From Bacteroidales bacterium (GTDB taxonomy: Bacteria > Bacteroidota > Bacteroidia > Bacteroidales > Muribaculaceae): a DNA stretch of 7,379 bases. A program made the translations under genes and the position numbers. Location: contig QAMW01000002.1 in NCBI GenBank assembly GCA_003150235.1, forward strand, positions 1-7,379, read 5' to 3'. The notes under the pieces were generated by a model. The model saw nothing but the letters and a program-made list of their open reading frames with translations, was not told the origin of the DNA and searched no databases. Shown piece after piece: positions 1 through 6,947 of the stretch; position 1 is the stretch's first letter; every line of letters starts with the position of its first letter.

Positions 1-27
1 TGTAGGGGCGAGTGGAAGCTCGCCCGC
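1..27. repeat. REP-like GC-rich palindrome, left copy
   Basis: A short palindrome: GGGCGAG (6-12) pairs perfectly with CTCGCCC (19-25) around a 6-base loop. The whole 27-base unit recurs in inverted orientation at 7029-7055 with 25 of 27 bases matching, so the pilus locus is bracketed by inverted copies. I see no open frame. This looks like a dispersed intergenic repeat of the REP type; the name is by analogy, and the copy number in the genome is unknown. Confidence 0.6.
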
Positions 28-70
28 ATCCATCCTCGCGGGCACCCTCCCGGGCGAGTCCGATGAGTCC

Positions 71-101
71 TTAAGGTCGTCAGCGTCATTAAAGACCTTA
101 A
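71..101. repeat. 8-bp inverted repeat (TTAAGGTC/GACCTTAA)
   Basis: TTAAGGTC at 71-78 is perfectly complementary to GACCTTAA at 94-101, with a 15-base spacer. It lies in non-coding sequence upstream of the first gene. It could end a transcript entering from the left, but no T-run follows, so I do not call it a terminator. Confidence 0.4.
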
Positions 102-116
102 CGACCCCTCTCTCAG

Positions 117-137
117 CTGAAAACTGACAACTGACAA
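117..137 (+). repeat. Three tandem heptamers (CTGAAAA, CTGACAA, CTGACAA)
   Basis: Three contiguous 7-base units occupy 117-123, 124-130 and 131-137; the first differs from the other two by one base. They are non-coding and sit about 60 bases upstream of the candidate promoter. The remaining bases of the 1-198 stretch are featureless apart from the repeats listed here. Confidence 0.5.
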
Positions 138-198
138 CTACCATCCGACAACTCCCGGCTCCTTTTAACAAAAATAAACAAAATTATTCTGCATAAGT

Positions 199-230
199 AT
201 TGCTGAAATTAAATTTGATTATTACTTTTG
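199..230 (+). promoter_or_regulatory. Candidate Bacteroidota sigma-ABfr promoter
   Basis: TACTTTTG at 223-230 is an exact match to the Bacteroidota -7 consensus TAnnTTTG. ATTG at 199-202, 20 bases upstream, is a partial match to the -33 element TTTG. Transcription would start near 237, giving a 5' leader of about 70 bases before the ATG at 308. It is the only good -7 box I found in front of the operon, and its position fits driving the OmpA/DUF3575 and DUF5119 genes, possibly all four. Confidence 0.5.
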
Positions 231-307
231 CGGTGCAAAAAATGTAATAGCATTCATTAATTAACCAAAAAACCTTAAACCTGTCATCTAATTTCGTGAA
301 CTATAAA

Positions 308-778
308 ATGAGACGAATTGTACTCCTTTTAGTCACTCTTGCAGCGTCATATCTTGCTGTGTACGGCAATGTAACCGAGGCTGTCACTTCCGATTCGTTG
401 GATGTTAGGGTATATTTCCGTCAGGGTGCATCGAATATCGACCTCGATTTCAATGACAATGGCGCGAGAATAGACTCTTTGGTTCAGCGCCTGAAGGCTA
501 TGATTGACGACAGCACGGCTCGCCGTATCGAACGGATACGCCTTTTTGCCGGGGCGTCGCCGGAAGGCTCCTCTATCCGAAACAAAGAGCTTTCCGAACG
601 CCGTGCCCTCGCTATTCAGGCTTGTCTGCATGAGCGCATCCCGCAGGTCGATTCGCTGGTCACCGTAGAGGCGTTAGGTGTCGATTGGGAGCGATTTATC
701 GCCATGGTAGAGACCTCGGATGTCCCCTATCGTGCTGATGTTCTGCGGATACTGGTATCTACCCCCCCCATCAATTAA
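308..778 (+). CDS. OmpA-like N-terminal half of a frameshifted OmpA/DUF3575 outer-membrane protein
   Basis: This 156-aa frame starts with a probable signal peptide (MRRIVLLLVTLAASYLAVYG, residues 1-20). Residues 33-150 resemble an OmpA-type C-terminal domain, with IRLFAGASPEGS at about 77-88 followed by LSERRALAIQACL, the usual 'SPEG...LSERRA' pattern. I chose ATG at 308 because the signal peptide begins cleanly there; a GTG at 296 in the same frame would add four residues. The frame stops at 776-778, just after eight Cs at 762-769, in the middle of a domain linker. The -1 frame is open from 739 and continues into the DUF3575 gene downstream, so this is probably the first half of one 433-aa protein. 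As written it would be a secreted fragment without its barrel. Neighbours are pilus genes, so a supporting role in the envelope is inferred. A sequencing error at the C-run is possible. Confidence 0.75.
   Translation: MRRIVLLLVTLAASYLAVYGNVTEAVTSDSLDVRVYFRQGASNIDLDFNDNGARIDSLVQRLKAMIDDSTARRIERIRLFAGASPEGSSIRNKELSERRALAIQACLHERIPQVDSLVTVEALGVDWERFIAMVETSDVPYRADVLRILVSTPPIN
762..769 (+). other. C8 homopolymer at the frameshift (possible phase-variation or slippage site)
   Basis: Eight consecutive Cs lie inside the only window (739-775) in which both reading frames are open. With nine Cs, the 308 frame would read through as TPPHQLTFDNTLG into the DUF3575 frame, giving 433 aa in total. With seven Cs it would hit TGA soon after. 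In the existing frame the run gives C CCC CCC at 763-769, which also fits a -1 slippery heptamer, with UAA at 776-778. I see no strong stimulating structure at the usual distance; the nearest hairpin is at 828-842. Confidence 0.7.
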
Positions 779-822
779 CATTTGATAACACTTTAGGAGT
801 CGAGCAACTAAAGCTACGGCTC

Positions 823-1608
823 ATGAAACTCCATGGTGGAGTGCCGTGGAAATACATGTACACTCACATCTTCCCGGAGCTGCGTGGTGCAAGCACCGGC
901 GCGAGGATAGAGTATTACAAAGAGGAGCCTGATACTGTGGCGCTCCCGTTTATCCCCGAAGTAATCGAAGCGGTCGACACCGTGGCTGTGCCCGACATGC
1001 CTGTGCCTGTTGTGCCCGCGATCCCTGTCGACACGGTGATTCCTCTGCCTGTGCAGGAGCGCAAGCCTTTCTACATGGCGGTGAAGACCAACATGCTTTA
1101 CGATGCATTCCTTGTGCCGAATATCGGGGTTGAGTTTTATCTCGGCGATTATTGGTCGGTTGGCGCCAACTGGATGTATGCTTGGTGGCATTCCAACCGT
1201 CACCATAACTATTGGCGCACCTATGGCGGTGACCTTGAAGTGCGTCGTTGGTTCGGCTCAAAGGCTGATGAAAAACCGCTCACCGGACATCATGTGGGTG
1301 TCTACGGACAGATGCTTACCTACGATTTTGAGCTTGGCGGTCGCGGCTATCTCGGCGACCGGTGGAGCTGGGGCGTGGGTGTGTCGTATGGCTATTCGCT
1401 TCCGGTGGCAAAGCGTCTTAACATCGATTTTACCATCGGTATAGGCTATCTTCGCGGTGAGTATAAGGAATATAAACCTATTGACGGCTGCTATGTGTGG
1501 CAGGCGACAAAGATGCGTAACTGGATCGGACCCACTAAAGCTGAAATCTCTCTCGTGTGGCTTATCGGACATAAAAACTGCAATGAAAAGAAAGGAGGCT
1601 CACGATGA
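823..1608 (+). CDS. DUF3575 beta-barrel half of the frameshifted OmpA/DUF3575 protein
   Basis: The 261-aa frame begins with sequence typical of the region linking the OmpA-like domain to the barrel (MKLHGGVPWKYMYTHIFPEL, residues 1-20). A Val/Pro-rich linker follows at about 38-77, then a DUF3575 domain from about 81 to 250. That domain starts KPFYMAVKTNMLYDAFLVPN and alternates aromatic and glycine-rich strands, as an outer-membrane barrel would. The frame has no signal peptide of its own, so a restart at ATG 823 would give a product unlikely to be exported. A weak AGGAG at 795-799 lies too far upstream to support that start well. Upstream codons in this frame are open to 739 and continue the 308 gene after a -1 shift. 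The stop codon overlaps the next ATG (ATGA). DUF3575 proteins are often found beside Bacteroidales fimbrial genes; their biochemical role is not settled. Confidence 0.8.
   Translation: MKLHGGVPWKYMYTHIFPELRGASTGARIEYYKEEPDTVALPFIPEVIEAVDTVAVPDMPVPVVPAIPVDTVIPLPVQERKPFYMAVKTNMLYDAFLVPNIGVEFYLGDYWSVGANWMYAWWHSNRHHNYWRTYGGDLEVRRWFGSKADEKPLTGHHVGVYGQMLTYDFELGGRGYLGDRWSWGVGVSYGYSLPVAKRLNIDFTIGIGYLRGEYKEYKPIDGCYVWQATKMRNWIGPTKAEISLVWLIGHKNCNEKKGGSR
1591..1598 (+). promoter_or_regulatory. Strong Shine-Dalgarno (AAAGGAGG) with ATGA start-stop overlap
   Basis: AAAGGAGG lies 6 bases before the ATG at 1605, inside the last codons of the DUF3575 gene. The stop TGA (1606-1608) overlaps that ATG. It fixes the start of the DUF5119 gene and suggests translational coupling. 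A full-length SD is notable because Bacteroidota genes usually lack one, and the other starts in this window do. Confidence 0.7.
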
Positions 1609-2564
1609 AAAATTTTGTGATATGGTGTGCGGCAATCGCACTGTCTCTTTCCTTAGTATCGTGTGAACACAAGGACCTTTGCTATCTCCATCCTCATTCG
1701 GGTAATGTTGAGGTGAAGTTTGACTGGCGCAATGCCCCCGATGCCGAGCCTGGCAACATGCTCCTGTGGTTTTACCCTGTCGACGGCGGTACCCCCGTGC
1801 AGTTCCAGCTATCTGGTCATGAGGGCGGGGTAGTGTCAATCACCCCCGGCGACTATCGCATAATCTGCCTTGACGGCGACCATGAAAATATACTTTATTC
1901 GGGAGAGGCTACATTTGACGGTTTCGAGATAGCCACCCACGGCGCCTCGCTGCTGCGCCATCTCAACCGCGCCAACGTAAGCGCCAATGTGCCGCGAGCC
2001 GAGGGCACCGACGACCAGGATGTGATCGATGAGCCCGACCAGGTGTATGGCGACGCGCTTGAGACAGCAGTGTCAGTACCGGTCAACGCCACTACCACCA
2101 TCACGATGTATCCCGAGGAGTATGCCCACACTTACGAGGTGGAGATACGCGATGTCGAGAATCTTGACCGCGCACAGTCGCTGAGTGGGTCGCTATCAGG
2201 TATGACCGGCTCTCTGCGTGTGGCTGACCGCGCCATGACCGGAACACCTAAACTGATGCCATTTTCTCTGACTAAAGTCGACGCTACGACCCTGAGAGGC
2301 ACGTTCCTTACATTCGGGCACTGTCCCGAGCCTGCCGTGCCGCATAAGGTAGTGGTCTACGCAATCATGCACGATGGCGCTCAGCGTTATCAGATTTACG
2401 GGGATGCCGACGATGTGGTGACTCCGCAGATTCATGAGGCTGCCGACCCGCACCATGTAAAGATTGTGCTGCATGGGCTGAATCTCCCGGAAGAGAGTCA
2501 GGGAGGCGGACTTATGCCGTCGGTCGACGGCTGGGGCGACAAAAATGTCGATATAGAGCTGTAA
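1605..2564 (+). CDS. DUF5119 family lipoprotein, probable FimB/Mfa2-like pilus anchor
   Basis: This 319-aa protein has a lipoprotein signal with lipobox L17-V-S-C20. The mature N-terminus, CEHKDLCYLHPHSGNVEVKFDW, matches the pattern I know from DUF5119 proteins of Bacteroides and relatives. A first beta-sandwich covers roughly 33-190 (FDWRNAPDAEPG, then the LWFYP and YRIICLD strands). A second covers about 190-319 and ends in VDGWGDKNVDIEL, like the closing strand of FimB/Mfa2-type proteins. Members of this group are thought to anchor or cap type V pili at the cell surface; anchoring here is inferred from family and position. The start is fixed by the SD at 1591-1598 and the ATGA overlap with the DUF3575 gene. 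Its coding sequence is GC-richer than the following fimbrillin gene. Residues 131-146 are acidic and probably a flexible loop. Confidence 0.82.
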   Translation: MKNFVIWCAAIALSLSLVSCEHKDLCYLHPHSGNVEVKFDWRNAPDAEPGNMLLWFYPVDGGTPVQFQLSGHEGGVVSITPGDYRIICLDGDHENILYSGEATFDGFEIATHGASLLRHLNRANVSANVPRAEGTDDQDVIDEPDQVYGDALETAVSVPVNATTTITMYPEEYAHTYEVEIRDVENLDRAQSLSGSLSGMTGSLRVADRAMTGTPKLMPFSLTKVDATTLRGTFLTFGHCPEPAVPHKVVVYAIMHDGAQRYQIYGDADDVVTPQIHEAADPHHVKIVLHGLNLPEESQGGGLMPSVDGWGDKNVDIEL

Positions 2565-2621
2565 ACCAAATTCTTCATTAAAAATAAACCTATTATTAAT
2601 TTAGTTTCATTCTAAAGAGCT

Positions 2622-3908
2622 ATGTTTAAAAAATTTGTCTTACCCGCAGTGGCACTTGCTGCCATTACGTCGTGTAGCAGTGACGAAGTCCTGAACACAA
2701 ATTCAAATCCTGACGGACAGGATTACATCTCATTCAACACCGTTGTCGGCAACAATAGCCGCGGAGAAGTGACTAAGATTGACAACTTGAAAGACGACAA
2801 AGGGTTCTATGTAGTTGCTTACGGTGACAATTCTCTTTATTTTCATCGCAGCGCTGCTAAATTTAGTAATGAAAAGAATGGTTGGTTCCTTGCCGATAAT
2901 TATTACTGGCCCAGCTATGAGTTGACATTTGCTGCATGGTATCCTACTGTTCTTACTTCAAGCAATGGTACTTGGACAGTAGCTGGAACAGGTCTGAATA
3001 CTTCTGCTGGTGAATATGTTTCTCGTGCTACTTTCAATGATGACGGAGGGATAGCTACTCGTCACCAGATAAAGGATTATAGTCTTCCAGTGGATGTTGA
3101 AAATCAGGTTGATATTGTCGTAGCACGTGAGAAAGAACAAAGAACAACAAGCAGTACTGATGCAGTCTCTATGCAGTTCCGTCACATATTCTCTCAGATT
3201 GAGGTTAAGGCTAACTATCAGGGTGAAGGAGCAATGAAAGTTGAGGTAGCGGGTGTCGCTCTTCGCTATATCCCGAATAAAGGTACATTTACTTTCCCGG
3301 CAGGAGAGACAAGTGGTACTAACGATTTGGCGAATACTGACTGGACTATAAATAAGACTGCATTTACAAATCTGGCTGAAGGAACTACTCTGTCTGATGC
3401 AGATGCTGCTACTTTCACCTTGAATCGCTTTGTAAATGAAATTACATCCACAGAACTTAAGAATGGCGAAACCGCGACTTCATTAAATGCAGGAAACAAA
3501 AATTTCCTCGTTATCCCACAGGATTTTGGCAATTTTGTTTGGTCTGAGACAGCAAAAAAGGATGGCGCGTACCTCGCAGTTAAGGTCAAAATTTCGGCTC
3601 GTCAGGCTGACGGAGGTTACAAGCAGATTTATCCTACCAATAATAATGAGTATGGTTGGGCTGCAGTCGGAGTATTCAGCAACGCGGGATTGAAGTCATT
3701 GAAGCCTGGTGTTCATTATAACATCAATCTCACATTCACAGACAATAGTGCAGGTAAGGGCGATCCCGACCCGGTAGATCCGACTCCCAATCCTGAACCA
3801 GATAAACCCGGTGAAGATATCCTTGGCGAGCCTATTTGGTTTAATGTAACTGTTGCGGATTGGGTTGCAAATGATCAGAACATTAATAAGCCAACTACTA
3901 CAGATTAA
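2622..3908 (+). CDS. Fimbrillin family lipoprotein (type V pilin, Mfa-like)
   Basis: The 428-aa protein has a lipoprotein signal, with lipobox I15-T-S-C18 followed by SSDE, which resembles a Bacteroidota surface-export signal. Residues 34-375 fit the fimbrillin (Mfa-like) fold: YISFNT at 35-40, MQFRHIFSQIEVKA at about 184-197, FLVIPQ at 295-300 and LKPGVHYNINLTF at about 360-372. A Pro/Asp linker (380-400, DPDPVDPTPNPEPDKPG) leads to a last strand, IWFNVTVADWV. In type V pili such an N- or C-terminal segment takes part in donor-strand polymerisation. Arg47 (NNSRGEV) is a candidate cleavage site for maturation by an Arg-specific protease. No clear SD precedes the ATG, as is usual in this phylum; the 57-base gap before it is AT-rich with no convincing promoter. 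The gene is AT-richer than its upstream neighbour. It is probably a stalk or accessory subunit; which one cannot be decided from sequence. Confidence 0.82.
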   Translation: MFKKFVLPAVALAAITSCSSDEVLNTNSNPDGQDYISFNTVVGNNSRGEVTKIDNLKDDKGFYVVAYGDNSLYFHRSAAKFSNEKNGWFLADNYYWPSYELTFAAWYPTVLTSSNGTWTVAGTGLNTSAGEYVSRATFNDDGGIATRHQIKDYSLPVDVENQVDIVVAREKEQRTTSSTDAVSMQFRHIFSQIEVKANYQGEGAMKVEVAGVALRYIPNKGTFTFPAGETSGTNDLANTDWTINKTAFTNLAEGTTLSDADAATFTLNRFVNEITSTELKNGETATSLNAGNKNFLVIPQDFGNFVWSETAKKDGAYLAVKVKISARQADGGYKQIYPTNNNEYGWAAVGVFSNAGLKSLKPGVHYNINLTFTDNSAGKGDPDPVDPTPNPEPDKPGEDILGEPIWFNVTVADWVANDQNINKPTTTD

Positions 3909-3925
3909 TAAATACTAATCCTGTT

Positions 3926-3955
3926 TCCATCGTGTTTATGGTTTGAGACGATGGA
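3926..3955 (+). terminator. Hairpin after the fimbrillin gene (8-bp stem)
   Basis: TCCATCGT (3926-3933) pairs perfectly with ACGATGGA (3948-3955) across a 14-base loop, 18 bases after the fimbrillin stop codon. No T-run follows, so it is a weak candidate for intrinsic termination. It might instead protect the upstream mRNA end or reduce read-through into the tip gene. Confidence 0.35.
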
Positions 3956-3964
3956 GATTCCACA

Positions 3965-3996
3965 GGCCGGGAGCGGTTGAATGTCTGCTCCCGGTC
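3965..3996 (+). terminator. GC-rich hairpin between pilin and tip genes
   Basis: CCGGGAGC (3967-3974) pairs perfectly with GCTCCCGG (3987-3994) around a 12-base loop. A G-T wobble and a G-C pair extend it to 10 bp. It is stronger than the hairpin just upstream but is followed by A-rich rather than T-rich sequence on the + strand. Together the two may act as a partial terminator or an mRNA stabiliser. Confidence 0.4.
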
Positions 3997-3998
3997 AC

Positions 3999-4122
3999 AA
4001 AAAGAGGGTGTTGCACGACATCCATAGATTCCACCCTGAATGTAGGGACATGCCTTTGGCATGTTGTCTGAGCCATCAAAGCGATGTCCCTATGTTTAGA
4101 CCTGATAAAAAGATGGTGCAAC
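3999..4122. repeat. Nested inverted-repeat element with REP-like core
   Basis: Three symmetric layers are visible. GTTGCAC (4010-4016) pairs with GTGCAAC (4116-4122). TAGGGACAT (4043-4051) pairs with ATGTCCCTA (4084-4092). Inside, ACATGCC-TTT-GGCATGT (4048-4064) is a perfect 7-bp hairpin that competes with the middle layer. Flanking A-rich boxes AAAAAGAGGGTG (3999-4010) and AAAAAGATGGTG (4107-4118) form a direct repeat with one mismatch. There is no coding frame of note. It looks like a small dispersed non-coding repeat inserted between the pilin and tip genes. Confidence 0.5.
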
Positions 4123-4159
4123 TGCCTCAAATAACAAGTTAATTTATTGTTGATATATC

Positions 4160-6820
4160 ATGTCATTATCACGTTTTTATAGTCCGTTAGCCGCAATAGC
4201 CGCCATGCTTTGCTGTGCATCATGTACCGATGACATCGAGCGCACCGATTTGTCGGCAACAGATGCAATCACGTTCTCCGTTTCCGATTCACAGGAATGG
4301 CTTGAAACCGGATCGCGTTCCGACTTGCCATCCGTTACCGACCCTGTGATTATCCCGCTCGGCAACAGTGACGGTGAACCGCTTTACGTTCATGTGGCGT
4401 TGCAGAAAACTGCCGCGACGTTTGGCGACGAGCCGAAGAGCCGTGGCGAACTGCTAACCGGCGACAATTTCGCTACGAAAGTCACCGAAATCGGACTTAT
4501 CGGCTATAAATACACCGGCACGACATTCTCCTTTGACGGTGCCACGCCCGACCCAGACATGAACAACATAAAACTTGTCGAAAACGTCGACCACTGGGAA
4601 GCTGCCGACAAGCTGCTCCGCTGGCCGGGCGGCGACGACAAATACGCCTTTGTTGCGTACGCCCCGTATCGCGAGGGGACTGCTGATGATATTACTGCCG
4701 GTTTGACATTAACTTTTGACAACGGAACTCCGCTGTTTACCTATAAGTGTGGCTCTGCAGTTGAAAATAATCCTGATTTTGTAGTGGCATACACCGATGG
4801 TATATCGACCAAAGGCAGCGCGCCGGTGGAGCTAAATTTCATCCATCCTCTCGCCTCGATGAAATTCAAGGCTTCCGACGACTTTGTCGCTTGCAAGATT
4901 TCCAAGCTCGATATTACGGGTGCTACCGCTGACGCGTCGCCCTTCCTCGCGCAAGGCTCTTACCGCCTTTCCGGAGCAGCCGATGCAATCGGCGCATGGG
5001 ACGCTCCGGCGGCTGATGCAGCGCGTATCGATATGGGGCTTACTATTGCTTCCGGCAGCGAGATAGACGCAAAGGGAGGCAATGACATCGGCTCTGCCAC
5101 TCAGGTGTTTATGGCAATACCCGAAGAAACCGTGGAAACAACATCGGAGACTGCTCCCAAAGCCAAGATTGACATTGCCCTCAATATTTCGGGCGTGTCG
5201 GTTGAAGCATCCCCCGAACTCCCTCTCTTCCGCATACCCGGCTACACCACCATCTACACCATCTCCAACAAAAACAGCATCACCATCTCCGCCGGCACGT
5301 TTGAGGTAACAGGAAATAATGTATTTGAATATACCGGAGGCACTAATGATATCACGGTGACAAGTACCGCTAAAATCAACGATTCCGATACTGAAGTGCC
5401 TGTCGGTTGGACTACCGCGTTTGATACTGAGGACGGGACTTGCCCGGATTGGCTGACGATGTCGGAGCCTGATGCCGAGGGTAATGTAAAAATTGCAGTG
5501 GCACCTCAGGATAAGAGCACGGATGAAGCACCTCATGCAACTATACTCCGCAATACTCCCGAAGTGACCGACTATGATCTGTCGAAAGAGGGTGGCGCAA
5601 GTAAACCCATCAATACTGCAAACTGCTACATTGTCAATGCTCCCGGCACATACCGCCTCCCCCTCGTCTATGGCAATGCCATAAAGAATGACCAACTTAA
5701 TTCTGATTGCGGTCTTGGTGAAGATAACTTTATTCCGGCTGCAAAAAGCGCTGAAGGGGTTGTTAATCCTTGGATACCGGAAGCAGATATAAATGATGCT
5801 ATAATTCTGTGGCAGGATGTGCAGACGGCGATGATTTCCAGTGCCGCGATTACATCCGATAAAAAGTATATGACATTCTCTGTTGACAAGACAACTATCC
5901 AGCAGGGTAATGCCGTTGTTGCTGTGCGTGATGCTTCGCAAAATATCCTTTGGAGCTGGCATATATGGGTTACTGATTTCAAGCCCGGAGACGATAATCT
6001 TATTCCGGTAAAACAGCCTAATGTCACTACGACATATAATGCTATGCCTTATACGCTCGGATATTGTGCAGGTCCGAATCCCGAATATTATCCTGCGCGT
6101 GACGTGACGATTACCTTCACTCAGGATGGCACCGGCGAACAGAAAGAATTTGTTATCCGACAGCAATATTACGAAAAAGCTATCAATAACAACACACCCT
6201 TCTATCAGTGGGGTCGTAAAGACCCATTCCCTGCAGCGACAAATGTCAAAGATGAGGCAGACCGCTCTGGGATATATATTCAAAGAAGTGGTGATGGATA
6301 TGTGAAGAACTGTATATACGCTGAAGGAATGAATTTTACAACTGCGAATAGTGTAAATTCGATGGCATTATCAATCTTGAATCCACTGACCTTCTCTACT
6401 GCGAATGATAATTTTTGGTACGGAAGTTCACAGATAGAATCTCTTTGGGGAAATGGAGGTCTCACCTCATTGCCGAAAAAGACGATATACGACCCGTCGC
6501 CAGTTGGTTATTGTGTTCCTCCAGAAAAATTCTTTTGGGAAAGTACGAGTGCTATAAATTCAAATTTATCGACAAAAGAAGCCAAAGGCTATTGGCTATA
6601 TTGTAAAGAAAATGATAAAAGCGGATTGATGCTTTTCGTGCCGTCATCAGGTAGACGGAATAGTGGCAAAATAAGCGAAGTCGGTACTTATTGTATGCTT
6701 TGGACATGTAGGTCCGCGAGTAGTGGTGCCCGAAGATTCAGAATAAATGAGGGGGCAGCCGGATGCGGTGGATTGGCTACTGGTACCGGATGCGCCGTCC
6801 TCGCTGTAAAAGAACAATAA
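4160..6820 (+). CDS. Large fimbrillin-family lipoprotein with C-terminal lectin-like/FISUMP-type domain, probable pilus tip adhesin
   Basis: At 886 aa this is about twice the size of a usual fimbrillin. It has a lipoprotein signal ending at C22 (CCASC, an imperfect lipobox) followed by TDD, as in exported Bacteroidota lipoproteins. Residues 35-375 read as a fimbrillin domain: AITFSVSDS, WPGGDDKYAFVAYAPY at 155-170, ELNFIHPLASMKFK at 224-237, VFMAIPEE at 316-323 and GYTTIYTISN at 361-370. Residues 375-475 resemble an Ig/BACON-like module (CPDWLTMSEPD). Residues 485-605 carry NTANCYIVNAPGTYRLPLVYGNAIKN and NILWSWHIWVTDF, a module seen in large Bacteroidales fimbrillins. Residues 675-886 (FYQWGRKDPFP, YDPSPVGYCVPP, GYWLYCKEN, LMLFVPSSGRR, CAVLAVKEQ) fit a FISUMP/C-type-lectin-like fold. 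Tip adhesion is inferred. The 5' two-thirds is GC-rich and the 3' end AT-rich (see findings). Three in-frame stops end it. No SD is visible. Confidence 0.83.
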   Translation: MSLSRFYSPLAAIAAMLCCASCTDDIERTDLSATDAITFSVSDSQEWLETGSRSDLPSVTDPVIIPLGNSDGEPLYVHVALQKTAATFGDEPKSRGELLTGDNFATKVTEIGLIGYKYTGTTFSFDGATPDPDMNNIKLVENVDHWEAADKLLRWPGGDDKYAFVAYAPYREGTADDITAGLTLTFDNGTPLFTYKCGSAVENNPDFVVAYTDGISTKGSAPVELNFIHPLASMKFKASDDFVACKISKLDITGATADASPFLAQGSYRLSGAADAIGAWDAPAADAARIDMGLTIASGSEIDAKGGNDIGSATQVFMAIPEETVETTSETAPKAKIDIALNISGVSVEASPELPLFRIPGYTTIYTISNKNSITISAGTFEVTGNNVFEYTGGTNDITVTSTAKINDSDTEVPVGWTTAFDTEDGTCPDWLTMSEPDAEGNVKIAVAPQDKSTDEAPHATILRNTPEVTDYDLSKEGGASKPINTANCYIVNAPGTYRLPLVYGNAIKNDQLNSDCGLGEDNFIPAAKSAEGVVNPWIPEADINDAIILWQDVQTAMISSAAITSDKKYMTFSVDKTTIQQGNAVVAVRDASQNILWSWHIWVTDFKPGDDNLIPVKQPNVTTTYNAMPYTLGYCAGPNPEYYPARDVTITFTQDGTGEQKEFVIRQQYYEKAINNNTPFYQWGRKDPFPAATNVKDEADRSGIYIQRSGDGYVKNCIYAEGMNFTTANSVNSMALSILNPLTFSTANDNFWYGSSQIESLWGNGGLTSLPKKTIYDPSPVGYCVPPEKFFWESTSAINSNLSTKEAKGYWLYCKENDKSGLMLFVPSSGRRNSGKISEVGTYCMLWTCRSASSGARRFRINEGAAGCGGLATGTGCAVLAVKEQ

Positions 6821-6947
6821 TAGTAGCGAATTGAGCAAAAATAAATAGTTAGGTTTAAGAAATGCCTTAGAGCATAAAATTTTCATTGGTGTGAAATAAT
6901 ACAGGATAACATCACTTTTCCAACTTTAATTCTAATATCATGACCCA

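Noticed and set aside
814..1206. 130-codon - strand frame rich in His and Arg
   Set aside because: It is the antisense shadow of the DUF3575 gene; the His/Arg richness mirrors Val/Pro/Asp codons of the real linker.
2565..2621. Separate promoter for the fimbrillin gene
   Set aside because: The gap is AT-rich, but the best -7-like string (TAGTTTCA) misses the TTTG core and has no matching -33 element, so I could not support one.
4832..6283. 483-codon open frame on the - strand inside the tip gene
   Set aside because: It is fully antisense to a well-supported fimbrillin gene. Its translation shows no domain, signal or low-complexity pattern of a real protein; it is Cys/Ile/Arg-rich in the way out-of-frame reads are. 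It arises because codon choice on the + strand avoids antisense stops.
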